A stretch of DNA of 5,919 nt from Frankiales bacterium (GCA_004299215.1 SCTD01000104.1:1-5919); one strand, 5' to 3'. Shown: positions 1 to 5,470, counted from the stretch's first letter. Notes: generated from the letters alone by a model not told the origin. Made by a program: numbers and translations.

Positions 1-287
1 AGGACACCAGCTGGAGCAGCGACTGGACGCTCGGCAGTGTCCAGGGCCACACCGAGACGACCGTGCTCGGCACGAGAAGCTTCGCCGTGGCCGGCAAACG
101 CTTCGCCTGCTACGAGCTGCACTCCCGTTCCACCTACCGCGGTGATGCGCAGGGGACGCAGGACACCACGTCCTGCTGGATCGCCGAGCTCGGCATGGTC
201 GGCACCGAACACCAGGTGTTCAAGGGCAGCTACAACGGCGTGCCCTTCGACAGCGACGTCACCACAACCCTGCAACGCACTCCCTGA
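1..287 (+). CDS. C-terminal part of an unrecognised, probably exported protein (5' end outside window)
   Basis: An open frame enters from the left edge (first full codon at base 3) and runs 94 codons to a TGA at 285-287. I do not recognise the family. The visible part is rich in Thr, Ser, Gly and aromatic residues in an alternating pattern that suggests beta strands (for example TETTVLGTRSF and KRFACYELHSRSTYRG). It has exactly two cysteines, at residues 36 and 58 of the fragment. No membrane segment is visible. Two lone cysteines in a beta-rich C-terminal domain suggest a disulfide-bonded domain outside the cytoplasm, such as an actinobacterial lipoprotein, but the signal peptide that would prove it lies outside the window. 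Codon use is GC-rich at third positions like the core genes, so this is probably a real gene rather than a shadow. GTG at 63 could be read as a start, but the frame is open and protein-like upstream, so I treat the gene as truncated by the window edge. Confidence 0.6.
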   Translation, partial: DTSWSSDWTLGSVQGHTETTVLGTRSFAVAGKRFACYELHSRSTYRGDAQGTQDTTSCWIAELGMVGTEHQVFKGSYNGVPFDSDVTTTLQRTP

Positions 288-637
288 CCCCTCTGCACCT
301 CGACGCGCAGCCGCCGAGGTCGGCCGGCCGGTGTCAAGAAGAAGGACGTCGGCGACGGGGAGGGCGTCGCGGTCGGTCGCCCTGAAGGGGCGACTGAGGT
401 TGCCAGTCGCCGTTCCATCCCTCCGGGTCGCGCGGCTCAGGCGACGCGCTACCCTTCGCGCCGCTCCGGAAGGCCCACATTCGCCGGGTGCGGCTGCACG
501 ACGGTCGCCACGCCTGCTGGCTACTGGCTGGCGAGGAACTCCATCCGCGCCTGGCACGCGAGAGGTCCGATCCTGGGATGCGCCCGCGACCCGCACGTAC
601 GAGCCGCAGACCGGGCAAGTCGTAGATCTTGATCTAG
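288..637. other. Gene-poor stretch with no supported coding sequence
   Basis: All long open frames across this 350-base stretch are low-complexity Arg/Ala/Pro/Ser-rich translations typical of shadow frames in GC-rich DNA. None shows a recognisable motif, a ribosome binding site or homology I can name. The stretch separates the end of the partial exported-protein gene from the ATPase relic. What it does hold is a pair of overlapping hairpins (374-411) and the first of two palindromes (621-638), annotated separately. It may be decayed DNA from the same event that damaged the ATPase gene. Confidence 0.5.
374..411. other. Two overlapping, mutually exclusive stem-loops
   Basis: Three segments can be read: A = CGGTCGCCC (374-382), B = GGGCGACTG (388-396) and C = CAGTCGCC (404-411). 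A pairs with B over nine positions, one of them G-T, around a 5-base loop. B, together with the G at 389, pairs perfectly with C over eight positions around a 7-base loop. B cannot pair with both at once. The structure lies 87 bases after the stop of the upstream gene and could be a terminator without a U-tract, since no T-run follows. GC-rich DNA makes hairpins easily, so function is uncertain. Confidence 0.35.
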
Positions 638-661
638 GCAAAACGTAGATTTCAAGCTAGG
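621..661. repeat. Tandem pair of palindromic 18-base repeats (operator-like)
   Basis: CGTAGATCTTGATCTAGG (621-638) is followed five bases later by a related copy, CGTAGATTTCAAGCTAGG (644-661). The first contains a perfect inverted repeat, TAGATC-TT-GATCTA. The second keeps the same symmetry with one mismatched pair. The centres lie 23 bases apart, about two helical turns, on the same DNA face. The patch is markedly more AT-rich than its surroundings. This arrangement is typical of operators for small dimeric repressors, and it sits directly in front of the ATPase relic. No repressor gene is visible here, so the role is inferred. Confidence 0.45.
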
Positions 662-1158
662 GCAGTCCAGGTCGCCACCACAGCCTTCCGGTTCGACGAG
701 GACGCGAACGCGCGTGCCGCCGTGACGCTGAACCCGGATGCGCTGTTCGCCCAGCCCACCCCCATCCTGTTCGACGAGTGGCAGGTCGAACCGGCCATCT
801 GGAACCGCGTCCGCCGGCAGGTCGATGACCGGGGAGAACGGGGCCTGTTCATCCTGACCGGATCCGCCACGCCGCGGGATGACACGACCCGGCACTCCGG
901 CGCAGGGCGGATCGGCACGATCCGGATGAGACCGATGAGCCTGTTCGAGTCCGGGCACTCCAACGGCCAGGTGTCCGTCGCGGCCCTTCTCGAAGGACAG
1001 ACCTGCACGGGACAGGCCACCGAGCTCTCTGTGCCGGAGCTGATGGAACGCGTCGTGATCGGAGGGTGGCCGGGCCTCATCGGCGTCGGAGAAGCGGATA
1101 CGCCGGGCGCCGGCCCGACGGAGTCCACGTCATCCCGATCACCTCACTCGGGCCTTGA
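638..1158 (+). pseudogene. Relic of a DUF4143-type AAA ATPase, N-terminus missing, with internal deletion and frameshift
   Basis: The open frame starting after the TAG at 635-637 carries the middle of an AAA_14/DUF4143 ATPase. It shows PILFDEWQ (Walker B region, Asp-Glu at 773-778), GLFILTGSATP (848-880, sensor 1 region), the HSGAGR stretch, RMRPMSLFESG (923-955) and IGGWPGL (1058-1078). These motifs appear in this order and spacing in the family, whose members are usually about 400 residues. The Walker A P-loop (GxxxxGK[ST]) that should lie about 15-20 residues before FDED is absent in frame. After about 1090 the frame stops making sense, and a different frame (+1 phase) carries RRPDGVHVIPITSLGP and a TGA at 1156-1158. 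I recognise this as the usual C-terminal end of the same family. Most of the DUF4143 half, very roughly 150-200 codons, is therefore deleted and the reading frame is broken. The product would have no ATP-binding loop and is surely inactive. Confidence 0.75.
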
Positions 1159-1190
1159 CCCCTGCGTTCCGGCGGGCCGCAATCAGGCCG

Positions 1191-1315
1191 TTAGACATAC
1201 GAGTTAGACAGGTGAGCCAGCGGGACACAGCATCACGTTCGACCTGTGATCGCGCTGAAAAGTCATTTTCTGAGCGTGAACTCGTCGCCTCGACGCGCTC
1301 AGCAAGACATATGAG
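1191..1315. repeat. Three copies of a 13-base direct repeat bordering the DUF255 breakpoint
   Basis: TTAGACATACGAG (1191-1203) and TTAGACAGGTGAG (1204-1216) stand back to back with 10 of 13 bases identical. A third copy, CAAGACATATGAG (1303-1315), has the same orientation and matches the first at 10 of 13. It ends exactly where recognisable DUF255 coding sequence begins. The stretch between is visibly more AT-rich than the core genes and has no gene. Short repeated motifs near one end, next to an interrupted gene, are typical of insertion-sequence ends (for example the multiple terminal repeats of the IS21 family). No transposase is present in the window, so assignment to an element is inference. 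Confidence 0.45.
1253..1276. other. Bulged AT-containing hairpin inside the repeat-bordered segment
   Basis: CGCT-GAAAA (1253-1261), loop GTCA (1262-1265), TTTTC (1266-1270), a two-base TG bulge and AGCG (1273-1276) form an imperfect stem-loop. It is unusual for its A/T stem in otherwise GC-rich DNA. Subterminal bulged hairpins occur at the ends of IS200/IS605-type elements, and A/T stems also occur in terminators. Nothing here separates these possibilities. Confidence 0.3.
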
Positions 1316-1476
<161 letters not shown>

Positions 1477-1482
<6 letters not shown>

Positions 1483-1498
1483 GCTGGTCAGCATGCCC
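1477..1498. promoter_or_regulatory. 22-base near-palindrome carrying the start codons of both divergent genes
   Basis: The arms GGGCATGCTG (1477-1486) and CAGCATGCCC (1489-1498) are perfect 10-base inverted repeats around a central GT. Each arm contains CATG, so each strand has two in-frame ATGs: plus 1481 and 1493, minus 1494 and 1482. The preferred starts, 1493 for arfB and 1482 for the DUF255 stump, both read ATGCCC and face away from each other with only ten bases between. There is no room for a promoter, so promoters must lie inside the opposing genes. The palindrome could bind a regulator at both starts or fold at the mRNA 5' end. Part of the symmetry is explained by both proteins starting Met-Pro. 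Confidence 0.5.
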
Positions 1499-1921
1499 GG
1501 GCCGCTGCAGGTGACGCCCCGCCTGGTCGTGCCCGAGGCCGAGCTCTCCTGGCGGTTCTCGCGCTCGTCGGGTCCGGGCGGCCAGGGCGTCAACACGACG
1601 GACAGCCGCGCGGAGCTGTCCTTCGACGTCGCGCGGTCCCCGTCACTGTCGGCGCTCCTGCGCGGCCGGGCGCTGGAGCGGCTCGCCGGCCGGCTCGTCG
1701 ACGGCGTGCTCACGGTCGCCGCGAGCGAGCACCGCAGCCAGCTGCAGAACCGCGAGGCCGCCGAGCAGCGGCTCGTGGCGCTGCTGCGCGAGGCCGTCGC
1801 CCCGCCGCCCGCACCGCGCCGCCCCACCAGACCCAGCCGCGGGGCCAAGGAGCGCCGCCTGCAGGAGAAGAAGCAGCGCGGGGAGATCAAGAAGGGCCGC
1901 TCCGGCCGGCACGACGACTGA
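1493..1921 (+). CDS. arfB: Alternative ribosome-rescue factor, peptidyl-tRNA hydrolase ArfB (YaeJ/ICT1 family)
   Basis: The 142-residue product is a stand-alone release-factor catalytic domain. SSGPGGQGVNTTDSR carries the GGQ motif at residues 29-31, which hydrolyses peptidyl-tRNA in the ribosomal peptidyl transferase centre. The C-terminal tail (about 108-139) is very basic, with RRPTRPSRGAKERR and KKQRGEIKKGR. In this family that tail enters the empty mRNA channel of stalled ribosomes. There is no codon-recognition domain, which sets it apart from PrfA/PrfB, and the length matches E. coli ArfB (140 aa). I chose ATG 1493 because MPGPLQVTPRLVVP matches where family members start; ATG 1481 would add four residues. 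Neither has a good Shine-Dalgarno, and a purine-rich GAGGCGAGGCGG lies too far upstream. The open frame extends to 1349, but that part overlaps the DUF255 stump in antisense and is not protein-like. The gene converges on the mca pair. Confidence 0.9.
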   Translation: MPGPLQVTPRLVVPEAELSWRFSRSSGPGGQGVNTTDSRAELSFDVARSPSLSALLRGRALERLAGRLVDGVLTVAASEHRSQLQNREAAEQRLVALLREAVAPPPAPRRPTRPSRGAKERRLQEKKQRGEIKKGRSGRHDD

Positions 1922-2053
1922 CCGGTCGTACGCCGTCCCTCCCCCGGCGCTGGACGTCGCGGCCAGCACAGTTGGGGCGCGCCGCGCGGTGACTGTCCGG
2001 TGTGGTCGTCAGCCCACCAGCGCGACCGCGCGCCGGAACCAACCGTCCGCGAC

Positions 2054-2120
2054 GGTGATCCACGCGCACCCTCAGGTGGATCTGCCCCGGGAATCCACTC
2101 CAGGATCCGCGTGGATCACC
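2054..2120. terminator. Likely bidirectional terminator between convergent arfB and the mca operon
   Basis: GGTGATCCACGCG (2054-2066) and CGCGTGGATCACC (2108-2120) are perfect 13-base inverted repeats separated by 41 bases. Inside the loop a second inverted repeat, GTGGAT (2076-2081) and ATCCAC (2093-2098), can form a nested stem. The right arm includes the TGA of the minus-strand membrane-protein gene, so minus-strand transcripts would fold directly after translation ends. The left arm lies 132 bases after the arfB stop. No T-run follows on either side, which is common for actinobacterial terminators. Bases 1922-2053 hold nothing I can support. Confidence 0.55.
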
Positions 2121-2316
2121 GGGTCGTGGGGTCGTCCGCCTCGTCGTCCTCGCGCGTCTGGTCCGGGAACTCGCGGGGCAGCCGCTTGATGCGCATGTTC
2201 ATGTTCCGGATGAGCAGGAACGTCGCGACGATCATCAGCAGCAGGATCACCAGGCCGATCGGGCCGGCGCCGATGCCGCCCTCCTCCTCCTGCGCGCGAG
2301 CAGCCAGGGCGATCAC
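2116..2316 (-). CDS. Small single-pass membrane protein following mca (Rv1083-like)
   Basis: This 66-residue protein starts at GTG 2316, which overlaps the mca TGA in a four-base GTGA, so its translation is probably coupled to mca. Residues 1-17 are short and acidic-glycine rich (QEEEGGIGAG). One hydrophobic helix spans about 18-36 (PIGLVILLLMIVATFLLI). It is followed by a strongly basic stretch, RNMNMRIKRLPREF (37-50), and an acidic, disordered tail. The positive-inside rule places the C-terminus in the cytoplasm. In Mycobacterium tuberculosis the gene after mca (Rv1082) is a similar small membrane protein, Rv1083. The function is unknown. The constant pairing with mca suggests a link to mycothiol-conjugate handling at the membrane, which is inference. 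Its stop codon lies inside the right arm of the terminator-like inverted repeat. Confidence 0.8.
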   Translation of the reverse strand: MIALAARAQEEEGGIGAGPIGLVILLLMIVATFLLIRNMNMRIKRLPREFPDQTREDDEADDPTTR

Positions 2317-3194
2317 GGCGCCACCCGCTCACGGACGCCGGCGAACAGGTCGTCCTCCGGGATCGACGTGTCGACCAGCGAGCGGGCGAGCTGGAAGTCC
2401 TCGTACGGCCAGGTCTCCTGCTGCAGCTCGATCGGCACGGCGAACCAGCGACCGGTCGGGTCGACCTGCGTGGCGTGGGCGATGAGCGCGGCGTCGCGCA
2501 CCGGGAAGAAGTCCGAGCAGGGCACCGAGGTGGTGAGCCGCTCCGCGTCGCCCTCCTTGTCCTCCCAGTTGACGAGCCACTCGGCGTAGGGGGAGTCCAT
2601 CTTGGCCGCGAGCATCGCCTGGTGGAGCTTCTCGAGCCGGCTCTTGTGGAAGGTGAGGTTGTAGTAGAGCTTCAGCGGCTGCCAGGGCTCACCGGCGTCG
2701 GGGAAGCGCTCGGGGTCGCCGGCCGCCTCGAAGGCCGCGACGGAGACCTCGTGGCAGCGGATGTGGTCGGGGTGGGGGTAGCCGCCGTTCTCGTCGTAGG
2801 TCGTCATGACGTGCGGCCGCTGCTCGCGCACGACGCGTACGAGCGCCTCGGTCTGCTCCTCGAGGTCGCCCGTGGCGAAGCAGCCCTCGGGCAGCGGCGG
2901 GAGCGGGTCGCCCTCCGGCAGGCCGGAGTCGACGAAGCCCAGGAACACCTGCCGCACGCCGAGGATCTCGCGGGCGCGGTCCATCTCGGCCGCGCGCACG
3001 GCGGTGATGTTCTCCTGCACCTCGGGCCGGTCCATCGCGGGGTTGAGCACGGACCCCCGCGAGCCGTCGGTGAGGGTGACCACGAGGACGTCGACGCCCT
3101 CGGTCGCGTAGCGCGCCATCGTCGCGGCGCCCTTGCTCGACTCGTCGTCGGGATGGGCGTGCACGCACATGAGGCGCAGCTGCTGGTCTGTCAT
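2313..3194 (-). CDS. mca: Mycothiol S-conjugate amidase Mca
   Basis: This 293-residue cytoplasmic zinc amidase cleaves mycothiol S-conjugates of electrophiles and drugs, giving a mercapturic acid that is exported and GlcN-inositol that re-enters mycothiol synthesis. The PIG-L/LmbE fold signature is present: VHAHPDDESSKGAAT with His14, Asp16 and Asp17 (by family homology, two metal ligands and the general base). YDENGGYPHPDH follows, with His141 and His144 (His144 the third metal ligand). SSKG after the HPDD motif and the length fit Mca rather than its deacetylase paralogue MshB. I chose ATG 3194 (MTDQQLRLMCVHAHPDD) because it places the first strand directly at the N-terminus. The frame upstream to 3290 is not protein-like and would use up the divergent intergenic region. 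A GGGGA lies about eight bases before the start. The gene leads an operon with the overlapping small membrane protein and is divergent from the DUF4307 gene. Confidence 0.95.
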   Translation of the reverse strand: MTDQQLRLMCVHAHPDDESSKGAATMARYATEGVDVLVVTLTDGSRGSVLNPAMDRPEVQENITAVRAAEMDRAREILGVRQVFLGFVDSGLPEGDPLPPLPEGCFATGDLEEQTEALVRVVREQRPHVMTTYDENGGYPHPDHIRCHEVSVAAFEAAGDPERFPDAGEPWQPLKLYYNLTFHKSRLEKLHQAMLAAKMDSPYAEWLVNWEDKEGDAERLTTSVPCSDFFPVRDAALIAHATQVDPTGRWFAVPIELQQETWPYEDFQLARSLVDTSIPEDDLFAGVRERVAP

Positions 3195-3322
3195 GCGGGG
3201 TCCCCGCGGCGTTCTGAGCGCAGCGAGGAATGTCGTGGGGTGCTCACCGCTGGTGCCTCCGAATCGGTTCGAGGGACCATCGTCCCGCACCCCCCAACAA
3301 CCGCGCCCACCGATGGAGTCCC
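3195..3322. promoter_or_regulatory. Divergent mca / DUF4307 intergenic region with a cluster of short inverted repeats
   Basis: These 128 bases must hold the promoters for both directions, but I see no convincing -35/-10 pair. Four inverted repeats stand out: GCGGGG-T-CCCCGC (3195-3207), directly before the mca ATG; GGTG-CT-CACC (3239-3248); a bulged CCTCCGAA-TCGG-TTCGAGG (3256-3274); and GGGAC-CATC-GTCCC (3273-3286). The last two share two bases, so they compete. They may be operators or leader hairpins. A GGAG at 3315-3318 serves as ribosome binding site for the DUF4307 gene. Confidence 0.4.
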
Positions 3323-3772
3323 GTGACCTCCCCCACTGCCGCCCGACGCCGTCCCGAAGGGCGGTACGACCCGCCGTCGCGGCTCGCGGCGCGGCTGCTG
3401 GCGGTGCTGATGACCGTGCTGCTGCTGGCGCTGGTCGCCGCCGTCGGCAACCTGATCTACCGCGGGACCGGAGGCGACGACGTCGAGGCCCGCGTGCTGA
3501 CGTTCTCGGCGCAGGGCGACGACATGCGGATGGAGCTCGAGGTCAGCAAGCCGTCCGGGTCGCGGGCCTACTGCGTGGTGCGCTCCCGCACCCGCGAGGG
3601 CGTCGAGGTGGGCCGCGAGGTCGTCGTCGTCGACGCCGTCGGCACCCCCCAGGACACGGTCCGGCTCACGCACGTGCTCGCGACGAGCGGCCGACCTGCC
3701 ACGGCCGAGGCCGGCCGGTGCAGCGCCTCCCCGATCTCGCTGCCCGTGCCCGGCGTCACACCTGAGCCGTAG
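3323..3772 (+). CDS. DUF4307 membrane-anchored protein
   Basis: This 149-residue protein matches the actinobacterial DUF4307 family, which commonly sits beside mca and greA. A short basic cytoplasmic N-terminus contains the RRPEGRYDPPSR stretch (about 9-20). One membrane helix spans about 21-43 (ARLLAVLMTVLLLALVAAVGNLIY). A C-terminal domain of about 105 residues follows outside the membrane, with predicted beta strands such as EARVLTFSAQGDDMRMELEV and EVGREVVVVDAV. Its only two cysteines, Cys84 in AYCVVRSR and Cys133 in GRCSASP, flank this domain and probably form a disulfide. The start is GTG 3323, four bases after a GGAG; the open frame reaches further upstream but only with non-protein-like sequence. 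The gene is divergent from mca and lies 39 bases before greA, so it may be co-transcribed with greA. The molecular function is unknown. Confidence 0.85.
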   Translation: MTSPTAARRRPEGRYDPPSRLAARLLAVLMTVLLLALVAAVGNLIYRGTGGDDVEARVLTFSAQGDDMRMELEVSKPSGSRAYCVVRSRTREGVEVGREVVVVDAVGTPQDTVRLTHVLATSGRPATAEAGRCSASPISLPVPGVTPEP

Positions 3773-3811
3773 CATCGGAGCTTCGGACCCCGAGCCCAGG
3801 AGGGCACGATC

Positions 3812-4306
3812 ATGACGACCACGTCTGGCCAGCAGACCACCTGGCTCACGCAGGAGGCCTACGACCGGCTGTCCGCCGAGCTGGAGGAGGCCAAGGGCCC
3901 CCGCCGCGCGGACATCGTCGCCAAGATCGAGGCTGCCCGCGACGAGGGCGACCTCAAGGAGAACGGCGGCTACCACGCGGCCAAGGACGAGCAGGGCAAG
4001 CTCGAGGCCCGCATCCGGCAGCTCACCGACCTGCTGCGCAACGCCAAGGTCGGCGAGGCGCCGCCGGACGACGGCATCGCCGAGCCGGGCATGGTCGTCG
4101 AGGTGCGCTACGAGGACGGCGACGTCGAGCGCTTCCTCATCGGCTCGCGCGAGGACAGCGCCAGCGACCTGCCGATCTACTCCGCGAACAGCCCCCTCGG
4201 CCTGGCCCTGACCGGGCACAAGGTCGGCGACACCGTCAGCTACACGCTGCCGAACGGCAGCTCGATGACCGTCGAGCTGCTCTCCGCGGAGCCCTACTCC
4301 GGCTGA
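3812..4306 (+). CDS. greA: Transcription elongation factor GreA
   Basis: This 164-residue protein binds the secondary channel of RNA polymerase and stimulates cleavage of backtracked RNA, restarting stalled complexes. The N-terminal antiparallel coiled coil covers about residues 12-78. Its tip has ARDEGDLKENGGYHAAKDEQ, where the acidic pair Asp47 and Glu50 would help hold the catalytic magnesium. The C-terminal FKBP-like domain (about 91-163) includes the family signature YSANSPLGLALTGHKVGD (123-140). ENGGYHAAK in place of the ENAEYHAAK of E. coli is the actinobacterial form. A strong AGGAGGG at 3798-3804 precedes the ATG by seven bases, so the start is clear. The gene lies downstream of the DUF4307 gene and 11 bases before hpd. 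Confidence 0.97.
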   Translation: MTTTSGQQTTWLTQEAYDRLSAELEEAKGPRRADIVAKIEAARDEGDLKENGGYHAAKDEQGKLEARIRQLTDLLRNAKVGEAPPDDGIAEPGMVVEVRYEDGDVERFLIGSREDSASDLPIYSANSPLGLALTGHKVGDTVSYTLPNGSSMTVELLSAEPYSG

Positions 4307-4317
4307 GGAGGCCCTGC

Positions 4318-5421
4318 ATGAGCGAGCCCGACGAGTTCCCGGTCGAGGCGGTCGACCACCTGCGCTTCGCCGTGGGCAACGCCCGCCAGGCGGCGCACTT
4401 CTACTCGACCGCCTTCGGGATGCGGGTGACCGCCTACCGCGGCCCGGAGACCGGCTCGCGCGAGCTGGCGGAGTACGTCCTGGAGTCCGGCGGCGCGCGC
4501 TTCCTCATCAGCGGGCCGGTCGTGGCCGGCACCTGGGTCGGTGAGTCGGTCGCGAAGCACGGCGACGGGGTGGTCGACATCGCGCTGCGGGTGCCGGACG
4601 CCGAGCGGGCCTTCCGCGTCGCGGTCGAGCGCGGGGCGACCCCGCTCGCCGAGCCCGAGCTGTCCGAGGACGAGACCGGCAAGGTGGTCACCGCCGCGAT
4701 CGCGACCTACGGCGAGACGCGGCACACCCTGGTCGAGCGGTCCGCGTACTCCGGCGCCTTCCTGCCCGGCTTCGTCCCGCGCGACCCGCTCGTCGCCCCG
4801 CCGGAGAAGCGGCTCTTCCAGGCGGTCGACCACGTCGTCGGCAACGTCGAGCTCGGCCAGATGGACACCTGGGTCGCCTTCTACAACACGGTGATGGGCT
4901 TCCAGAACATGAAGGAGTTCGTCGGCGCGGACATCGCGACGGAGTACTCCGCGCTGATGAGCAAGGTGGTCGCCGACGGGCACAAGAAGGTGAAGTTCCC
5001 GCTCAACGAGCCCGCTCTCGGCAAGCGGAAGTCCCAGATCGACGAGTACCTCGAGTTCTACGGCGGCCCCGGCGTGCAGCACGTCGCGCTGGCGACCAAC
5101 GACATCCTGCGCACTGTCGACGAGATGCGGGCCCGCGGCATCGAGTTCCTCGAGACGCCGGACTCCTACTACGACGAGGCGCTGGTCGAGCGGGTCGGCC
5201 CGGTGCGCGCGCCGATCGAGGAGCTCCGGTCGCGCAAGATCCTGGTCGACCGCGACGAGGACGGCTACCTGCTGCAGATCTTCACCAAGCCGGTGCAGGA
5301 CCGGCCCACGGTGTTCTTCGAGCTGATCGAGCGGCACGGCTCGCTCGGCTTCGGCAAGGGCAACTTCAAGGCGCTGTTCGAGGCGATCGAGCGCGAGCAG
5401 GAGCGTCGCGGCAACCTCTGA
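4318..5421 (+). CDS. hpd: 4-hydroxyphenylpyruvate dioxygenase
   Basis: This 367-residue non-haem iron enzyme converts 4-hydroxyphenylpyruvate to homogentisate in tyrosine catabolism. Two vicinal-oxygen-chelate domains are visible: the N-terminal one from VDHLRFAVGNARQAAHFYS (12-30), and the catalytic one from FQAVDHVVGNVELGQMDTW (167-185). The facial metal triad is complete: His172 in VDHVVGN, His255 in GVQHVALAT and Glu335 in FFELIER. Substrate-pocket segments SKVVADG and KVKFPLNEPA (215-233) and the C-terminal gate GFGKGNFKALFEAIE (344-358) are intact, so the enzyme should be active. The length fits bacterial Hpd (about 350-400 aa). The ribosome binding site GAGGAGG (4305-4311) overlaps the greA stop codon, which suggests co-transcription and possibly coupled translation. 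No other homogentisate-pathway gene is in the window. Confidence 0.97.
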   Translation: MSEPDEFPVEAVDHLRFAVGNARQAAHFYSTAFGMRVTAYRGPETGSRELAEYVLESGGARFLISGPVVAGTWVGESVAKHGDGVVDIALRVPDAERAFRVAVERGATPLAEPELSEDETGKVVTAAIATYGETRHTLVERSAYSGAFLPGFVPRDPLVAPPEKRLFQAVDHVVGNVELGQMDTWVAFYNTVMGFQNMKEFVGADIATEYSALMSKVVADGHKKVKFPLNEPALGKRKSQIDEYLEFYGGPGVQHVALATNDILRTVDEMRARGIEFLETPDSYYDEALVERVGPVRAPIEELRSRKILVDRDEDGYLLQIFTKPVQDRPTVFFELIERHGSLGFGKGNFKALFEAIEREQERRGNL

Positions 5422-5453
5422 CCCCCGCCACGTTCAGCGCCTCGTGGTGCCCC

Positions 5454-5470
5454 GCTGTCACGTGATCAGC
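5454..5470. terminator. Short inverted repeat at the hpd / ilvA convergence (weak terminator candidate)
   Basis: GCTG-TCACGTGA-(T)-CAGC forms an 8-base palindrome flanked by GCTG and CAGC with one bulged T. It spans the ilvA stop codon and lies in the only 44 bases between the convergent hpd and ilvA genes. It has no T-run. A terminator is expected here by position, but the structure is small. Confidence 0.3.

Noticed and set aside
637..645. Gly-Lys-Thr at roughly the right distance before FDED, as a possible Walker A remnant of the ATPase
   Set aside because: It is in a different frame, is followed at once by a stop, lacks the Gly four residues before the GKT, and falls inside the palindromic repeat pair.
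37..648. Plus-strand 203-codon open frame across the left part of the window
   Set aside because: It is Arg/Pro/Ala/Ser-rich with no motif, and it overlaps the better-supported partial gene at 3-287 in another frame.
521..1128. Minus-strand open frames opposite the ATPase relic
   Set aside because: The plus strand carries clear family motifs in order; the minus-strand translations show none.
1190..1216. Two GTTAGAC strings fitting the GTTRRRY core of integron attC sites
   Set aside because: No matching RYYYAAC partner lies at attC distance on the same strand, and no cassette-like gene or foldable attC arms are present.
3264..3275. TCGGTTCGAGGG as a tRNA T-loop
   Set aside because: The flanking five-base stems do not pair and no acceptor, anticodon or D arm can be placed around it.
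2475..3326. Long plus-strand open frame opposite mca
   Set aside because: It is a mirror of the mca coding sequence, caused by GC-rich third positions; mca has full catalytic motifs.
4294..5337. Long minus-strand open frame opposite hpd
   Set aside because: It is a shadow of hpd, which has the complete metal triad; the minus-strand product is low-complexity and has no recognisable domain.
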